Origin: JBBRHQ01 sp963781345
GTDB lineage: Bacteria; Actinomycetota; Thermoleophilia; Solirubrobacterales; 70-9
DNA length: 64,000 nt
Assembly: GCA_963781345.1 (NCBI GenBank)
Contig: CAWAFQ010000007.1
Span: 182,044-246,043, forward strand
Direction of reading: 5' to 3'
Of the stretch, positions 1-8,187 are shown piece by piece. The notes beneath the pieces were generated by a model. It did no database searches. It was not told the DNA's origin and saw only the letters and a list, made by a program, of their open reading frames with translations. The number at the start of each line of letters is the position of its first letter. Position 1 is the stretch's first letter. A program made the translations under genes and the position numbers.

Positions 1-148
1 GGCGCGGCTGGTGGAATCTCCTTCGGGGGCCGGGGTGTGGCGCGGTCTCAATCGGTTGCCAGCGGCGGCGAAGGGGTTGCGTCTAACCTCGGCCAAGTGG
101 GAGGATCGTCCCCGGCTCGTAGAAAACCAACCGAGGAGCGTGATTCAA

Positions 149-469
149 ATGCCGAAGTTCCTGATCGAGGCGTCGTATTCGCCGGAAGGGGTCGAAGGCA
201 TCAAGAGCAAGGGCGGGAGCAGTCGGCGGGATGCGGTTGTTGAAATGTTGGAGGGACTCGGCGGCAAGCTGGAGAGCTTCTACTTCGGGTTCGGTGACGC
301 AGACGCCTATGTGACCGTTGATCTCCCTGACAACGAGAGCGCCGCAGCCGTCGCGCTTGCGGTCAACGCCGCAGGTGCGGTCACGATCAAGACGGTCGCG
401 TTGCTGACGCCAGAGGAGATTGACGCTGCGGCGAAGCTGTCGGTCGCCTACCACGCCCCCGGCAGCTAG
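149..469 (+). CDS. GYD domain protein
   Basis: This 106-residue protein starts MPKFLIEASYSPEGVEGI and matches the small GYD-domain family, a ferredoxin-like alpha/beta fold of unknown biochemical role. Family marks seen are the N-terminal F-LIEASYSPEG strand, the GG-KLESFYFGFGD segment in the middle and a C-terminal LLTPEEIDAA stretch. The reading frame is open further upstream, but I chose the ATG at 149 because a GAGGAG-type ribosome site lies about 8 bases before it and homology begins there. The 148 bases upstream hold no gene I can recognise. It has no operon partner. Family assignment is from motif memory; function is unknown. Confidence 0.8.
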   Translation: MPKFLIEASYSPEGVEGIKSKGGSSRRDAVVEMLEGLGGKLESFYFGFGDADAYVTVDLPDNESAAAVALAVNAAGAVTIKTVALLTPEEIDAAAKLSVAYHAPGS

Positions 470-619
470 TCGCCCAGCGATTAGACGGCCTGCTCTCGCT
501 GGCCCTAAGCGTCCGCCACACGCCGTCACGCTGCCGTCCTCCGGGTACACAGCGGGTACACGCCGCTCATTGCCTTCAACCCGGAGTCTGCGCTGTGCCG
601 CGCCCTCACCCGGCCTCCA

Positions 620-865
620 CTACCCAGAGCCGTGAACCTCACCCCTTGCACGGCGGATTTCGTCCTCCGTGCCGCCCAGACCCGCTAGCTCATCGAACAC
701 ATGGCCGTAGGTCTTGTCGATCATGCGGAGAGAGGTTGCGGCTTCCTTTTCTATCTCCGCTATGACTTCTCGCGGATCAGGAGGCTGATGAATGTGACAC
801 AGATGCACCCCTCCTATGACTTTCAATGACCCACCTTGCAGATCGAGCTCCCATATCCGCAACAC
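620..865 (-). pseudogene. Tyrosine recombinase C-terminal remnant
   Basis: An 81-codon frame whose middle reads ATSLRMIDKTYGHVFDEL. This resembles the end of phage-type tyrosine integrases (typically a MID-TYGHL block, where the Tyr is the DNA-attacking nucleophile). Everything upstream of that block (the catalytic Arg and His-x-x-Arg boxes) is missing. The fragment sits 40 bases downstream of a tRNA-Ser gene on the same strand, a classic integration site. I infer an integrase stump left after deletion of an integrated element. It could instead be a chance small frame. The flanking 470-619 stretch holds no gene, only a short GGGTACAC direct repeat near 541-560. Confidence 0.4.
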
Positions 866-905
866 ACCCGGACCCGCTTGCTAGAGCGGAGTCCCAGGTG
901 TCAAG

Positions 906-994
906 CGGAGGGGGTGGGATTCGAACCCACGGTAGACCCTAAGGCCCACAACGGTTTTCGAGACCGCCCCGTTCAACCACTCCGGCACCCCTCC
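906..994 (-). tRNA. tRNA-Ser (CGA anticodon)
   Basis: Read on the minus strand, a 7-base acceptor stem GGAGGGG pairs with CCCCTCC at the 3' end, followed by discriminator G as usual for serine. The anticodon loop is CTCGAAA with anticodon CGA. There is a long variable arm and a T-arm with GGTTCGAATCC. CCA is not encoded. Class II tRNA length (89 nt) fits serine. Confidence 0.93.
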
Positions 995-1129
995 GGGGAA
1001 GCGGGCAAGAGGCTAGATGATCGCGGGCCCGCGGAGCGGGTCGGCCCGGTCGCCCGGTGCGCCGCCCTGCTCCTTGGACCGAATACCGACCCGGATCCGG
1101 GGCGGGTGCGCGCTCTTGGGGGGCCGCGG

Positions 1130-1651
1130 TTAGCGCAGTTTGTGAATTACGTAGACGGGCTTGCCGCCCTTGTCGTTGGGAAGGCTGTCGAGGTCGGCGC
1201 CCCCCGGGCCGTTATCCCGGGTGATAACGCGCCAGCCGTACTTGGCCGGTGAGCCGATCGCCCGCTTGGCGAAGACGAACTTCAGGGTTTTGGGATTCGG
1301 GTGGGCGATGGTGGCGAACTTGGGGACCTCTCCCACTCCACAGTGGATGACCTGCGTCCGGCCCTTCGGCGGCCAGATGATCTCGCGCTCGCAATCGCGA
1401 TTTCCGCTGATGTTGATCTGCAGGAGTATCTGGAGGCTGGGGTCGCTCTCGCTGACCGCGCCGTCGAGCTTGACGGTGTGGCTGAGTTTCGACTTCCCCT
1501 TATGGCCCGCGGTGGCCGAGATGATGTCCGCCGAATTTGGCGTGGCGTCAGTGCGCGAATCGGTGCGGGACTTGGAGTCAGCGCCGGCGAACTGGAGCGT
1601 CCCCAGCAGAAATGCTCCGCAGACTACGGAGCCGAGCAGTGCGCGTTTCAT
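1130..1651 (-). CDS. Secreted protein of unknown function
   Basis: A 173-residue protein with a clear signal peptide: MKRALLGSVVCGAFLLGTLQFAGADS, with probable cleavage after the AGA around residue 24. The mature part is polar, has a short Ser/Thr/Asp-rich linker and then a beta-rich domain with two cysteines (NRDCEREI and VIHCGVG, about residues 92 and 111) that could form a disulfide. The start is supported by an AGGAGGG ribosome site 6-7 bases upstream. I recognise no family. It lies between a tRNA-Ser and an orphan ATPase, and its base composition looks less GC-rich than the housekeeping genes. It may be a lineage-specific or acquired gene. Confidence 0.6.
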   Translation of the reverse strand: MKRALLGSVVCGAFLLGTLQFAGADSKSRTDSRTDATPNSADIISATAGHKGKSKLSHTVKLDGAVSESDPSLQILLQINISGNRDCEREIIWPPKGRTQVIHCGVGEVPKFATIAHPNPKTLKFVFAKRAIGSPAKYGWRVITRDNGPGGADLDSLPNDKGGKPVYVIHKLR

Positions 1652-1752
1652 GGCTCTCCCTCCTCGAGTCAGTCAAGAACGGGGCAAGCCTATACCGCCG
1701 ATCGCCGGAAACGATCATCACGGTTGCGCCACGCGGGCTCCACCGCCCGATC

Positions 1753-2961
1753 TCATCGGTCTTGGGAGTCGCCTTCGGCGTCGGGCTGGGGTGGGGCACC
1801 GCCGGCATCGATCACGTTGAGGGTGATCCACTCGGCAAGAAAGGGCTCGGCGATCCGATAGGAGCCGTCCGTTTCCCTGAGAATCAGCTCACGCTTGATC
1901 AGCGCCCCCAGAGCGGACTGGACAGTTGCGGTCGATGGCAGTCCGTGCCGGGTTCGATATCGGTCTTTGAGCGGGTGCCCTGGCTCTTTCGCCAGGGCCC
2001 CGAGCACCGATCGCTGACCGGCAGCGGCGTTCTCCCAACGGTCACTCAGGTGGGCGTGCTCGGAGCGCAACACGGCGTCTCGTGCCGCACCCAGATGCTC
2101 CTCTGAGGCTGTCTCGTCAAACGGTGTCTCCTCCCAGAGGAAGTAGCAGAACTCCTGCGTCCCGTAGGGGTGACCATGGGTGGCGGCCAGGACTTTGTCC
2201 AAGGCGCCTGATTCGATCTCCTTGTTCGTCATTCGGAAGCGGCCCGAGATGAAACTGCGGAACTGCTCCGGCTCGATCAGGTCGAGCTCGATCTGCTTGG
2301 CGCTTCGCCAGAAGGGCTCATTCTCATCGTTGAAGATGCGCTCCATCATGTGGCGCTTGCTGCCCAGGTAGACCCGTCCGACCTCCGGATCCTGCTCAAA
2401 GATCGTGCGCATCAAATTGGGCAGCCCGGGGTCGATCGCGACAACTTCCTGGAACTCGTCGAAGATCAAGGCCACCCGACGACAGCGCTCGGCGGCCAGT
2501 TCGGCCGGCAGGGCCAGCAACCGCTCGAGGGTGGCGTCGATGTCCCCTTCCTCGCTTTCCGCTCCAAAGGAGAAGCTGAGGGACCCGTCGGCGGGGTCCA
2601 CCGTGATCGTCGGTTGGATCCTCAGACCCCGAAACGGAGCGAAGGCCCGCTCCTTGGCTCGATCAAGTGGCGAGCTCACGTTGTCGTAGATCGCCGCCGT
2701 CAGCTTCTCGGCCAGCTTCTCCTTCGTCGGGGTGGTCAGGAGGTTGACGTAGGCCACCAGAACACCGGCGGAGATCAGCTCCTGCATGGCTCGCCAGACA
2801 AGAGAGGACTTGCCGTAGCGCCTTGGAGCAAAGATGACCACATCCTGACCGTTGTGAATGTCTCCCTTGAGCTCGCTCAGCTCTCTTTGGCGGTTGGCGA
2901 AGGCGTCGTCAAGCGCCAGGGCCCCGAACCGAAATGGATTGCGGATAATCGCGCCAGTCAT
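1753..2961 (-). CDS. Archaeal-type AAA ATPase
   Basis: A 402-residue STAND/AAA protein of the archaeal ATPase type (ArATPase, PF01637-like). An N-terminal NPFRFGALALDDAFANRQREL segment leads into Walker A APRRYGKSSL (about residues 46-55), Walker B VALIFDEFQE (about 164-173), then SKRHMM and a C-terminal winged-helix-like region (ALIKRELILRETDGSYRIAEPF). These orphan ATPases are often linked to mobile or defence-type regions and their substrate is unknown. No membrane segment is seen. It is preceded by an AT-rich promoter with an inverted repeat and stands between two tRNA-Ser genes, which suggests acquisition. The start ATG at 2961 is the first in frame and leads directly into the conserved NPF motif. 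Confidence 0.75.
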   Translation of the reverse strand: MTGAIIRNPFRFGALALDDAFANRQRELSELKGDIHNGQDVVIFAPRRYGKSSLVWRAMQELISAGVLVAYVNLLTTPTKEKLAEKLTAAIYDNVSSPLDRAKERAFAPFRGLRIQPTITVDPADGSLSFSFGAESEEGDIDATLERLLALPAELAAERCRRVALIFDEFQEVVAIDPGLPNLMRTIFEQDPEVGRVYLGSKRHMMERIFNDENEPFWRSAKQIELDLIEPEQFRSFISGRFRMTNKEIESGALDKVLAATHGHPYGTQEFCYFLWEETPFDETASEEHLGAARDAVLRSEHAHLSDRWENAAAGQRSVLGALAKEPGHPLKDRYRTRHGLPSTATVQSALGALIKRELILRETDGSYRIAEPFLAEWITLNVIDAGGAPPQPDAEGDSQDR

Positions 2962-2977
2962 GTTGGCTGACAGCGTA

Positions 2978-3042
2978 GCAATCGTTATGTTAGAGACTCT
3001 ATTATCTATATGTTGTTAGTCATAATGCTGACCAGCATAATC
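2978..3042 (-). promoter_or_regulatory. AT-rich promoter region with inverted repeat
   Basis: This stretch upstream of the ATPase is strikingly AT-rich for this genome (TTATGTTAGAGACTCTAT, TATCTATATGTTGTTAG). It contains the inverted repeat ATGCTG-AC-CAGCAT at 3025-3038, about 65 bases from the start codon. I infer a promoter with an operator. No regulator gene is adjacent, so self-regulation or a distant factor is equally possible. Confidence 0.45.
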
Positions 3043-3176
3043 TGCGCTCGCGCCTTCAGTCGCGCCACCTCTGCCATTCGCGCGGTTCCCGGCAGCTCCG
3101 GTGCCAGCATCGCCCGCAGCGACGTGAGGGCGTCATCCGCGGCGGGACGCCCATGGTCGCGTTCAACGCGGTAGAG

Positions 3177-3265
3177 CGGAGAGGGTGGGATTCGAACCCA
3201 CGAGGCAGGAAATCCCGCCCACGCGATTTCCAGTCGCGCTCCTTAAGCCACTCGGACACCTCTCC
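3177..3265 (-). tRNA. tRNA-Ser (GGA anticodon)
   Basis: On the minus strand the acceptor GGAGAGG pairs with CCTCTCC, discriminator G. The anticodon loop CTGGAAA gives anticodon GGA. A long variable arm and the T-arm GGTTCGAATCC are present; CCA is not encoded. It lies 90 bases downstream of tadA on the same strand. Its last 20 bases before the acceptor are identical to those of the tRNA-Ser at 906-994. Confidence 0.93.
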
Positions 3266-3355
3266 GGGGGCAGAAAGGGTAACCGCAAGTGCCCCGAGGA
3301 GACCCGATCAGGGTTCGCGGAAGCGTCCCGATCGGGCTGGCGCCTGCGCCGGCTG

Positions 3356-3829
3356 CTAGCGGCGCTCGGCGAAGAAGCGCTCGAGCAGCTCGGCGCACTC
3401 CTCGCCGAGAATGCCTCCGGTGACCTCGGGGCGGTGGTTCAGCGCCGGCTCGCCAAGGACGTCGAGGACGCTGCCGGCGGCGCCCGCCTTGGGGTCCGGC
3501 GCTCCGAAGACGACGTGGGGCACCCTGGCGAGGACGATTGCGCCGGCGCACATCGCACACGGCTCAAGCGTCACGTAGAGCGTGGTCAGCGGAAGGCGCC
3601 AGCCGCCGAGAGCCTCGGCCGCAGCCCGGATCGCCAGCACCTCGGCGTGGGCAGTGGGGTCGCCGCGCAACTCGCGCTCGTTGCCGGCCGCCGCGATCGG
3701 CTCGCCATCGACTGTGATCACGGCGCCGATCGGGACGTCGCCATGGGCCTGGGCATCGATCGCCTGGCCGATCGCGATCCGCATCAGCTCCTCGTGGCCG
3801 ACCAGCGGGATCAGGGATTCGGAGTTCAC
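3356..3829 (-). CDS. tadA: tRNA-specific adenosine deaminase
   Basis: TadA converts adenosine 34 of tRNA-Arg(ACG) to inosine, which allows one tRNA to read three arginine codons. The 157-residue protein has the cytidine/deoxycytidylate deaminase fold with zinc ligands in HAE (residues 61-63) and PCAMC (90-94). Glu62 is the proton shuttle. VPIGAVI near residue 32 and VVFGAPDPKAGAAGS near 108 are family signatures. Length is normal. The start ATG is at 3829; a start at the internal Met near residue 16 would still keep the domain. The gene is divergent from the subtilase and runs towards the tRNA-Ser. Confidence 0.93.
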   Translation of the reverse strand: MNSESLIPLVGHEELMRIAIGQAIDAQAHGDVPIGAVITVDGEPIAAAGNERELRGDPTAHAEVLAIRAAAEALGGWRLPLTTLYVTLEPCAMCAGAIVLARVPHVVFGAPDPKAGAAGSVLDVLGEPALNHRPEVTGGILGEECAELLERFFAERR

Positions 3830-3952
3830 GCCGCCGAGAGTACGTTGGAAGGCAGACGCAGGGCGCGGCGGGGCAACTTCGCCGGCGCCGTGGTGTTAGA
3901 TCGTGTGCTTGGCCGTCCGGCCGCCAGGGACCTCGGCGCGACTCAGAGATAG

Positions 3953-5299
3953 ATGACACGACGAGCGATAACAATCGCGGCGCTTTCGCTGCCTGCCATC
4001 CTCGCCGCGATTGCGGCGCCGGTGTCGTCTGCCCAGGGGGTCTCCGCCGCGAGGCCAGTGTTCGTCCCCGGCCAGGTGGTGGTCAGGCTCGAGGGGCAGC
4101 GGGCCGGCAGGGCGCTGAGGCTGCCTGCCGGGGTCGGGGTGCGCGACGCCGCCAGGGCGCTGCGCCGCAACCCGCGTGTCGCCTACGCCGTGCCCAACTA
4201 CGTCGCGACCGCCTCCGCGGCGCTCCCGAACGACCCCGGGACGCCGCCGGGAACGGCCGGACAGCCCGGAGGCTGGGTGAAGAAGCAGTGGAACTTCCTG
4301 CCCTGCGGGGCGCTCTGCTACGGCCCCACCGCGAAGGCGCAGTTCGAATCCCTCGGCGGGATCGACGCCATCGGTGCATGGCGGAACCTCGCTGAGGCCG
4401 GCAGGCGGGGGGCGCCCGGGGTCAGGGTGGCGGTCCTCGACACCGGGATCGCCTACCGCTCCCTGCAATCGGGCCGCATCCGCTTCCGCCGCAGTCCCGA
4501 TTTCGCCGCCGAGCAGTTCGCCGGTGGCTATGACTTCGTCCGCAACGATCCGATCGGGCTCGACGAGAACGGACACGGCACCCACGTCGCCGGCACGATC
4601 GGCGAGCGCACCGGCAATGGCGTAGGGGTAACCGGTCTCGCCTACCGGGCCAAGCTGCTGCCGGTGCGGGTGCTGAACGCCCTCGGCCGCGGGCAGTCGG
4701 ACGACATCGCCCGGGGAATCCGGTTCGCCGCCGACCACGGCGCCGATGTCATCAATATGAGCTTCAACTTCTCCTGCGGCGCTCAGGTCAAGCCGGTCGC
4801 CGCCGCGGTTCGCTACGCCCACAAGAAGGGCTCGATCCTGGTCGCCTCGGCGGGGAACATCGGCTCCGAGACCTGCGTCTCCCCACCGGCGACCCTCCCC
4901 GATGTGATCGGCGTCGCCGGGACGACCGAGGGGGCCTGCCTGGGTGACTACTCGCTCACCGGCGAGGACATCGACCTCTCCGCGCCGGGCGGCGGGACGC
5001 CTTCAGCAGCCTGCCCGTCAAGTTCGGCCCGGCCGATCTTCCAGGTGACCCTGCGCGGCACCAGCACCGTCTCCTTCGGCCTGCCGAACGAGTTCGTCGG
5101 CACCTCGATGGCCGCCGCGCACGTCTCCGGGGTGGCCGCGATGGTGATCGCCAGCGGCGCCCTCGGCACCAGCCCGACCCCGGACGAGGTCGCCCAGCGC
5201 CTCAAGGCAACCGCCCGCGACCTCGGCACCCCCGGCAGGGATCCGAACTACGGCGCCGGCCTCATCGACGCCGCCCGGGCGACCGATCCCGCGCTCTAG
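3953..5299 (+). CDS. Secreted subtilisin-like serine protease (S8)
   Basis: A 448-residue exported subtilase. Residues 1-27 form a signal peptide (MTRRAITIAALSLPAILAAI...SAQG). Residues about 35-90 look like an inhibitor-I9-type propeptide (VPGQVVVRLEG ... NPRVAYAVPNYV). The catalytic triad is Asp163 in VAVLDTG, His208 in NGHGTHVAG and Ser385 in GTSMAAAHVSG, with the oxyanion Asn302 in SAGN. Four to six cysteines (CGALC near 118-122, others at 275, 308, 329 and 354) could make disulfides, as expected outside the cell. It probably degrades extracellular protein. The ribosome site is weak. It is a single gene, convergent with the UspA gene. Confidence 0.92.
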   Translation: MTRRAITIAALSLPAILAAIAAPVSSAQGVSAARPVFVPGQVVVRLEGQRAGRALRLPAGVGVRDAARALRRNPRVAYAVPNYVATASAALPNDPGTPPGTAGQPGGWVKKQWNFLPCGALCYGPTAKAQFESLGGIDAIGAWRNLAEAGRRGAPGVRVAVLDTGIAYRSLQSGRIRFRRSPDFAAEQFAGGYDFVRNDPIGLDENGHGTHVAGTIGERTGNGVGVTGLAYRAKLLPVRVLNALGRGQSDDIARGIRFAADHGADVINMSFNFSCGAQVKPVAAAVRYAHKKGSILVASAGNIGSETCVSPPATLPDVIGVAGTTEGACLGDYSLTGEDIDLSAPGGGTPSAACPSSSARPIFQVTLRGTSTVSFGLPNEFVGTSMAAAHVSGVAAMVIASGALGTSPTPDEVAQRLKATARDLGTPGRDPNYGAGLIDAARATDPAL

Positions 5300-5317
5300 T
5301 CTGCCGGCGTCGCGCGG

Positions 5318-5764
5318 CTAGGTCGTGCGGACGATGATCACGCTGCAGGGAGCGTGATGGGAGACCTTGTTCGGGACGCTGCCGAGCAGAAACCTGCGGG
5401 CGCCGGTCATGCCCTTGTTGCCGACGACGATCAGGTCGGCGCCGGCTTCCTCGGCCACGTCGAGGATTGCGTCGGCGGGGTCGCCCTCTCGGGGGTGGGT
5501 GATAACGGACTCGGCGCCCGCCTTCTTCGCCTCGACCGAGGCGCCATCGAGGATGAGGTTGACATCCTCGCGCGCGTGGAACTCGTACTGGACGTCCCCG
5601 GGTGCCCCTCCCTGCTCCTCCTCGACCCGGCGACGCGGCACCGGCTCGTAGGCGCTGACGATCTCGAGCTTGGCGCCACTCATCTTCGCCAGCTCGGCGG
5701 CCTGGCGCACCGCATCGGTGGCGGTCTCGGAGCCGTCTGTTCCAACCACGATGCGGGTGAACAA
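5318..5764 (-). CDS. Universal stress protein (UspA family)
   Basis: A 148-residue cytoplasmic UspA-type protein. It opens with the conserved strand TRIVVGTDGSETA and ends with the ATP-binding signature VVGNKGMTGARRFLLGSVPNKVSHHAPCSVIIV (written here in two parts: VVGNKGMTGARRFLLGS near residues 114-130, then VSHHAPCSVIIV). This is the G-2x-G-9x-G(S) pattern of ATP-binding family members. The start codon is TTG at 5764, the only one that keeps the first beta strand. A 49-residue membrane ORF lies 43 bases upstream on the same strand and may be co-transcribed. Confidence 0.9.
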   Translation of the reverse strand: MFTRIVVGTDGSETATDAVRQAAELAKMSGAKLEIVSAYEPVPRRRVEEEQGGAPGDVQYEFHAREDVNLILDGASVEAKKAGAESVITHPREGDPADAILDVAEEAGADLIVVGNKGMTGARRFLLGSVPNKVSHHAPCSVIIVRTT

Positions 5765-5807
5765 TTTCCGCCGTCTCCTCTGGTCGATGCCGGGGGCCGG
5801 GGGGATA

Positions 5808-5957
5808 CTAACGTGGGAATTGCTTCCCGGGCCAGCCCTTGAAGCCGGCTCCGAGGATCTGGTCGGGGGTGGTCGCGAGCCGCACCGTGCCGATCACCAT
5901 CGAAGCGAGCAGGCACACCACAAGCACGACCATCGCGGCCTTCCAAATCGCGGGCAT
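5808..5957 (-). CDS. Small single-span membrane protein
   Basis: A 49-codon ORF, MPAIWKAAMVVLVVCLLASM then VIGTVRLATTPDQ and ending GWPGKQFPR. Residues about 5-27 form one hydrophobic segment, followed by a short polar tail. It ends 43 bases before the UspA gene on the same strand, so the two may form an operon. The ribosome site is weak (CTAGG about 10 bases upstream) and I recognise no family. The protein-like composition and the clean fit between the MBL-fold gene's promoter and the UspA gene are the reasons for calling it. Confidence 0.5.
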   Translation of the reverse strand: MPAIWKAAMVVLVVCLLASMVIGTVRLATTPDQILGAGFKGWPGKQFPR

Positions 5958-6036
5958 CTGCAAGAGCCTAGAGAGGGGGCCAACCGGCCGGAAATAGACT
6001 GGCCCGGGTCCGCACCCCGCCGGCGAGAGGAGTCAA

Positions 6037-6792
6037 GTGTCAGAGGAGAGGGTTTTCGGCAAGCAGCCGATGAGTCCGGTCATCGAGAAGGTCGCCGACG
6101 GCGTCTGGGTGCTGCGCGGCGACATCCGCCACGGGATGAACATCTACTTCCTCGAGACCGATGGCGGCGTCATCCAGTTCGACGCCGGCACGCGCGGCAT
6201 GGTCAAGGCCAACCGGGCCGTCGGCGAGAGGATCGGACCGATCGAGCGGATCGTCCTCGGCCACGCCCACTCCGACCACCGAGGCACCGCTTCGGCGATG
6301 GGTCTTCCGGTCCACTGCCATCCCGACGAGATCGCCGACGCCGAAAACGACGCGCCGATCGCGGCCTACTTCGACCTCTCGCTGGTCGAGGTGGCGCCGG
6401 TGCGCTGGATCTACCCGACCATGCTCAAGCACTGGGACGGGGGCGCCGTGAAGATCGAGGGCACGGTCGCCGAGGGCGAAGAGGTCGCGGGCTTCGAGGT
6501 AATCCACTTCCCCGGCCACGCCCCCGGCCTGATCGGCCTCTGGCGCGCCTCCGACCGCCTCGCGATCGTCAGCGACACCGTCTACTTCGTCGACTCGGCC
6601 CGGCTGAAGCCGCTGTCCCCGGGCGAGGCGACGGTCCCCCACCCCGCGTTCGCCTGGAATCACCAGCGGGCCAAGGAGTCGGTGCGAAAGCTCGCCGCGC
6701 TCGACCCGGCGACCGTCTGCGCCGGGCACGGTGAGCCGCTGCGCGACGCCAGCCTGCGCGAGACGCTCGAGGCCGCCGCCGAGAGGTACTAG
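6037..6792 (+). CDS. MBL-fold metallo-hydrolase
   Basis: A 251-residue metallo-beta-lactamase-fold enzyme. The metal motif is GHAHSDH (His76, His78, Asp80, His81). A downstream ligand set follows in HFPGHAPG (His near 156), SDTVYF (Asp near 178) and CAGHGEP (His near 231). The fold is used by glyoxalase II-like hydrolases, quorum lactonases and others; the substrate cannot be told. The GTG start at 6037 is supported by GAGAGGAG about 8 bases before it. No signal peptide is seen, so it should be cytoplasmic. It is convergent with the delta-60 gene (adjacent stops). Confidence 0.85.
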   Translation: MSEERVFGKQPMSPVIEKVADGVWVLRGDIRHGMNIYFLETDGGVIQFDAGTRGMVKANRAVGERIGPIERIVLGHAHSDHRGTASAMGLPVHCHPDEIADAENDAPIAAYFDLSLVEVAPVRWIYPTMLKHWDGGAVKIEGTVAEGEEVAGFEVIHFPGHAPGLIGLWRASDRLAIVSDTVYFVDSARLKPLSPGEATVPHPAFAWNHQRAKESVRKLAALDPATVCAGHGEPLRDASLRETLEAAAERY

Positions 6793-8151
6793 CTAGCCGA
6801 CCGGGTCGCCGAAGAGGCGTGCGGCGAAGAGACCCCGAACCTCGCCGCTGACGGTGAAATCGCCGGCGACGATGATCCGGCCGTTGGGCTGGATCGCGAC
6901 CTGGACGAATGAGAAGCCGGTTGCGCCGAGCAGGAAGAGGCGCGAGCCGCGGTCCGCGAATTCCCTGTCGAGCCTGCCGTCCGCGGTGAGGCGGGCGACC
7001 AGGGTCCCGCCGACGATGCCCGGGATGTCGCCGCCGATGCCGGCGACGACTATCTTGCCGTTTCGCTGTAGGGCAACGCTGGTGGGGTAGGAGAACCCGA
7101 GGCGGAAGTTCGTCCTGGTGACGCCGTCGCCGCCTCCGAAGCTCTTGTCGCGCCGGCCGGCGGCGGTCAGCCTGGCGACGAATCCGGTCGGCTTCGACCC
7201 GGCGGCGTTGAGCCCCGCGAGGACGATCTTGCCGGCGGAGCCGACGGCAAGGCTGAACGCGATTCCCGTGTTCCCCTGCCGGATTCTGGCTACTCCGCCG
7301 CTCCCAAACCCCGAGTCGGGGTCGCCGTTCGCCTTGAAGCGAGCGGCAAAGGCCTCGCTGTCGGATGAGGCGTTGAATTCGTCGCTCCCCGAGACGACGA
7401 TCTTCCCGTCCTTCTGGACGGCGAGATCGAAGGCCACCGAGGCAACGCCGATGTGCCTGGTGATGAACCCGTCGCCGCCGCCGAAGGAGGGATCGGGGGC
7501 GCCGCTGGGCAAATAGCGGACGACCGCGACGTCGGTGGTGCCGGCGATATTTCCGCTACCGGCGACGACAACCTTGCCGTCCTTTTGCACCGCGATCGCC
7601 CGGGCCTGCGCCTCGGTGCCGATCGTCGTCGTCGTGCGGCCGTCACCGTCGAAGCCGTTGTCGAAGGACCCGTTCGCATCGACTTTGGCGACCCCGATCC
7701 GGTCGATCCCAACGCTGCTGCTCTGGGTGGTGAGAAAGGTGCTGGCGCCCGGACCGGCGGCGATCGCGTTGACGACGTCGTCGCCGAGGATGTCGCCGAC
7801 CGAGACGTGGTTGACGGGATCGCCGAAGGATTCGTCGGGGAAGCCGTTGCCGCGAAGCCGGCCGATCGCGAAGTCGCCGTTTCCCCCGCTGACCGTGTTG
7901 CCGGCGAGGGTTACCCTTCCGTCCGGCCGAAGCGCCATCCCTCCGAAACTGTCGAGGCCGTTCGCGAACTGGCCCTCCGAGACGAGTCCGACCCCGAAGC
8001 CACCTGGCCCGTAGGCACGGTCCGGCGAACCCGGCCTGTGCGGCTTCCCGGCTGCCGTGCCCGGGGCAAGGCCGATGACCAGCAGAGCGATCCCCGCCAG
8101 GATCGAAAGCCGCCCAAAGCCCAGATCGTGTGAAGGTCGGCGAAAGCTCAC
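6793..8151 (-). CDS. Secreted delta-60 repeat protein
   Basis: A 452-residue exported protein. A signal peptide (hydrophobic residues about 15-35, LSILAGIALLVIGLAPGTAAG) is followed by six to seven delta-60 type repeats of about 55 residues. Each has a core such as AIAVQKDGKVVVAGSG or LAVQKDGKIVVSG and then a VARLTADGRLDREFADRG-type segment. The family forms beta-propeller-like structures with unknown ligands and is common on the outside of soil actinobacteria and myxobacteria. It has no cell-wall anchor that I can see, so it should be released. It lies downstream of the giant kinase/cyclase gene on the same strand (36-base gap), which may mean co-transcription. Confidence 0.85.
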   Translation of the reverse strand: MSFRRPSHDLGFGRLSILAGIALLVIGLAPGTAAGKPHRPGSPDRAYGPGGFGVGLVSEGQFANGLDSFGGMALRPDGRVTLAGNTVSGGNGDFAIGRLRGNGFPDESFGDPVNHVSVGDILGDDVVNAIAAGPGASTFLTTQSSSVGIDRIGVAKVDANGSFDNGFDGDGRTTTTIGTEAQARAIAVQKDGKVVVAGSGNIAGTTDVAVVRYLPSGAPDPSFGGGDGFITRHIGVASVAFDLAVQKDGKIVVSGSDEFNASSDSEAFAARFKANGDPDSGFGSGGVARIRQGNTGIAFSLAVGSAGKIVLAGLNAAGSKPTGFVARLTAAGRRDKSFGGGDGVTRTNFRLGFSYPTSVALQRNGKIVVAGIGGDIPGIVGGTLVARLTADGRLDREFADRGSRLFLLGATGFSFVQVAIQPNGRIIVAGDFTVSGEVRGLFAARLFGDPVG

Positions 8152-8187
8152 GTCGTGATCCTAGCCCCGCCGGGGCCGGGGTCGCGC

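Noticed and set aside
83..550. Long minus-strand frame opposite the GYD gene
   Set aside because: It is antisense to a gene with family homology and a ribosome site; the composition is Arg/Gly/Ala-rich as in GC-driven shadow frames.
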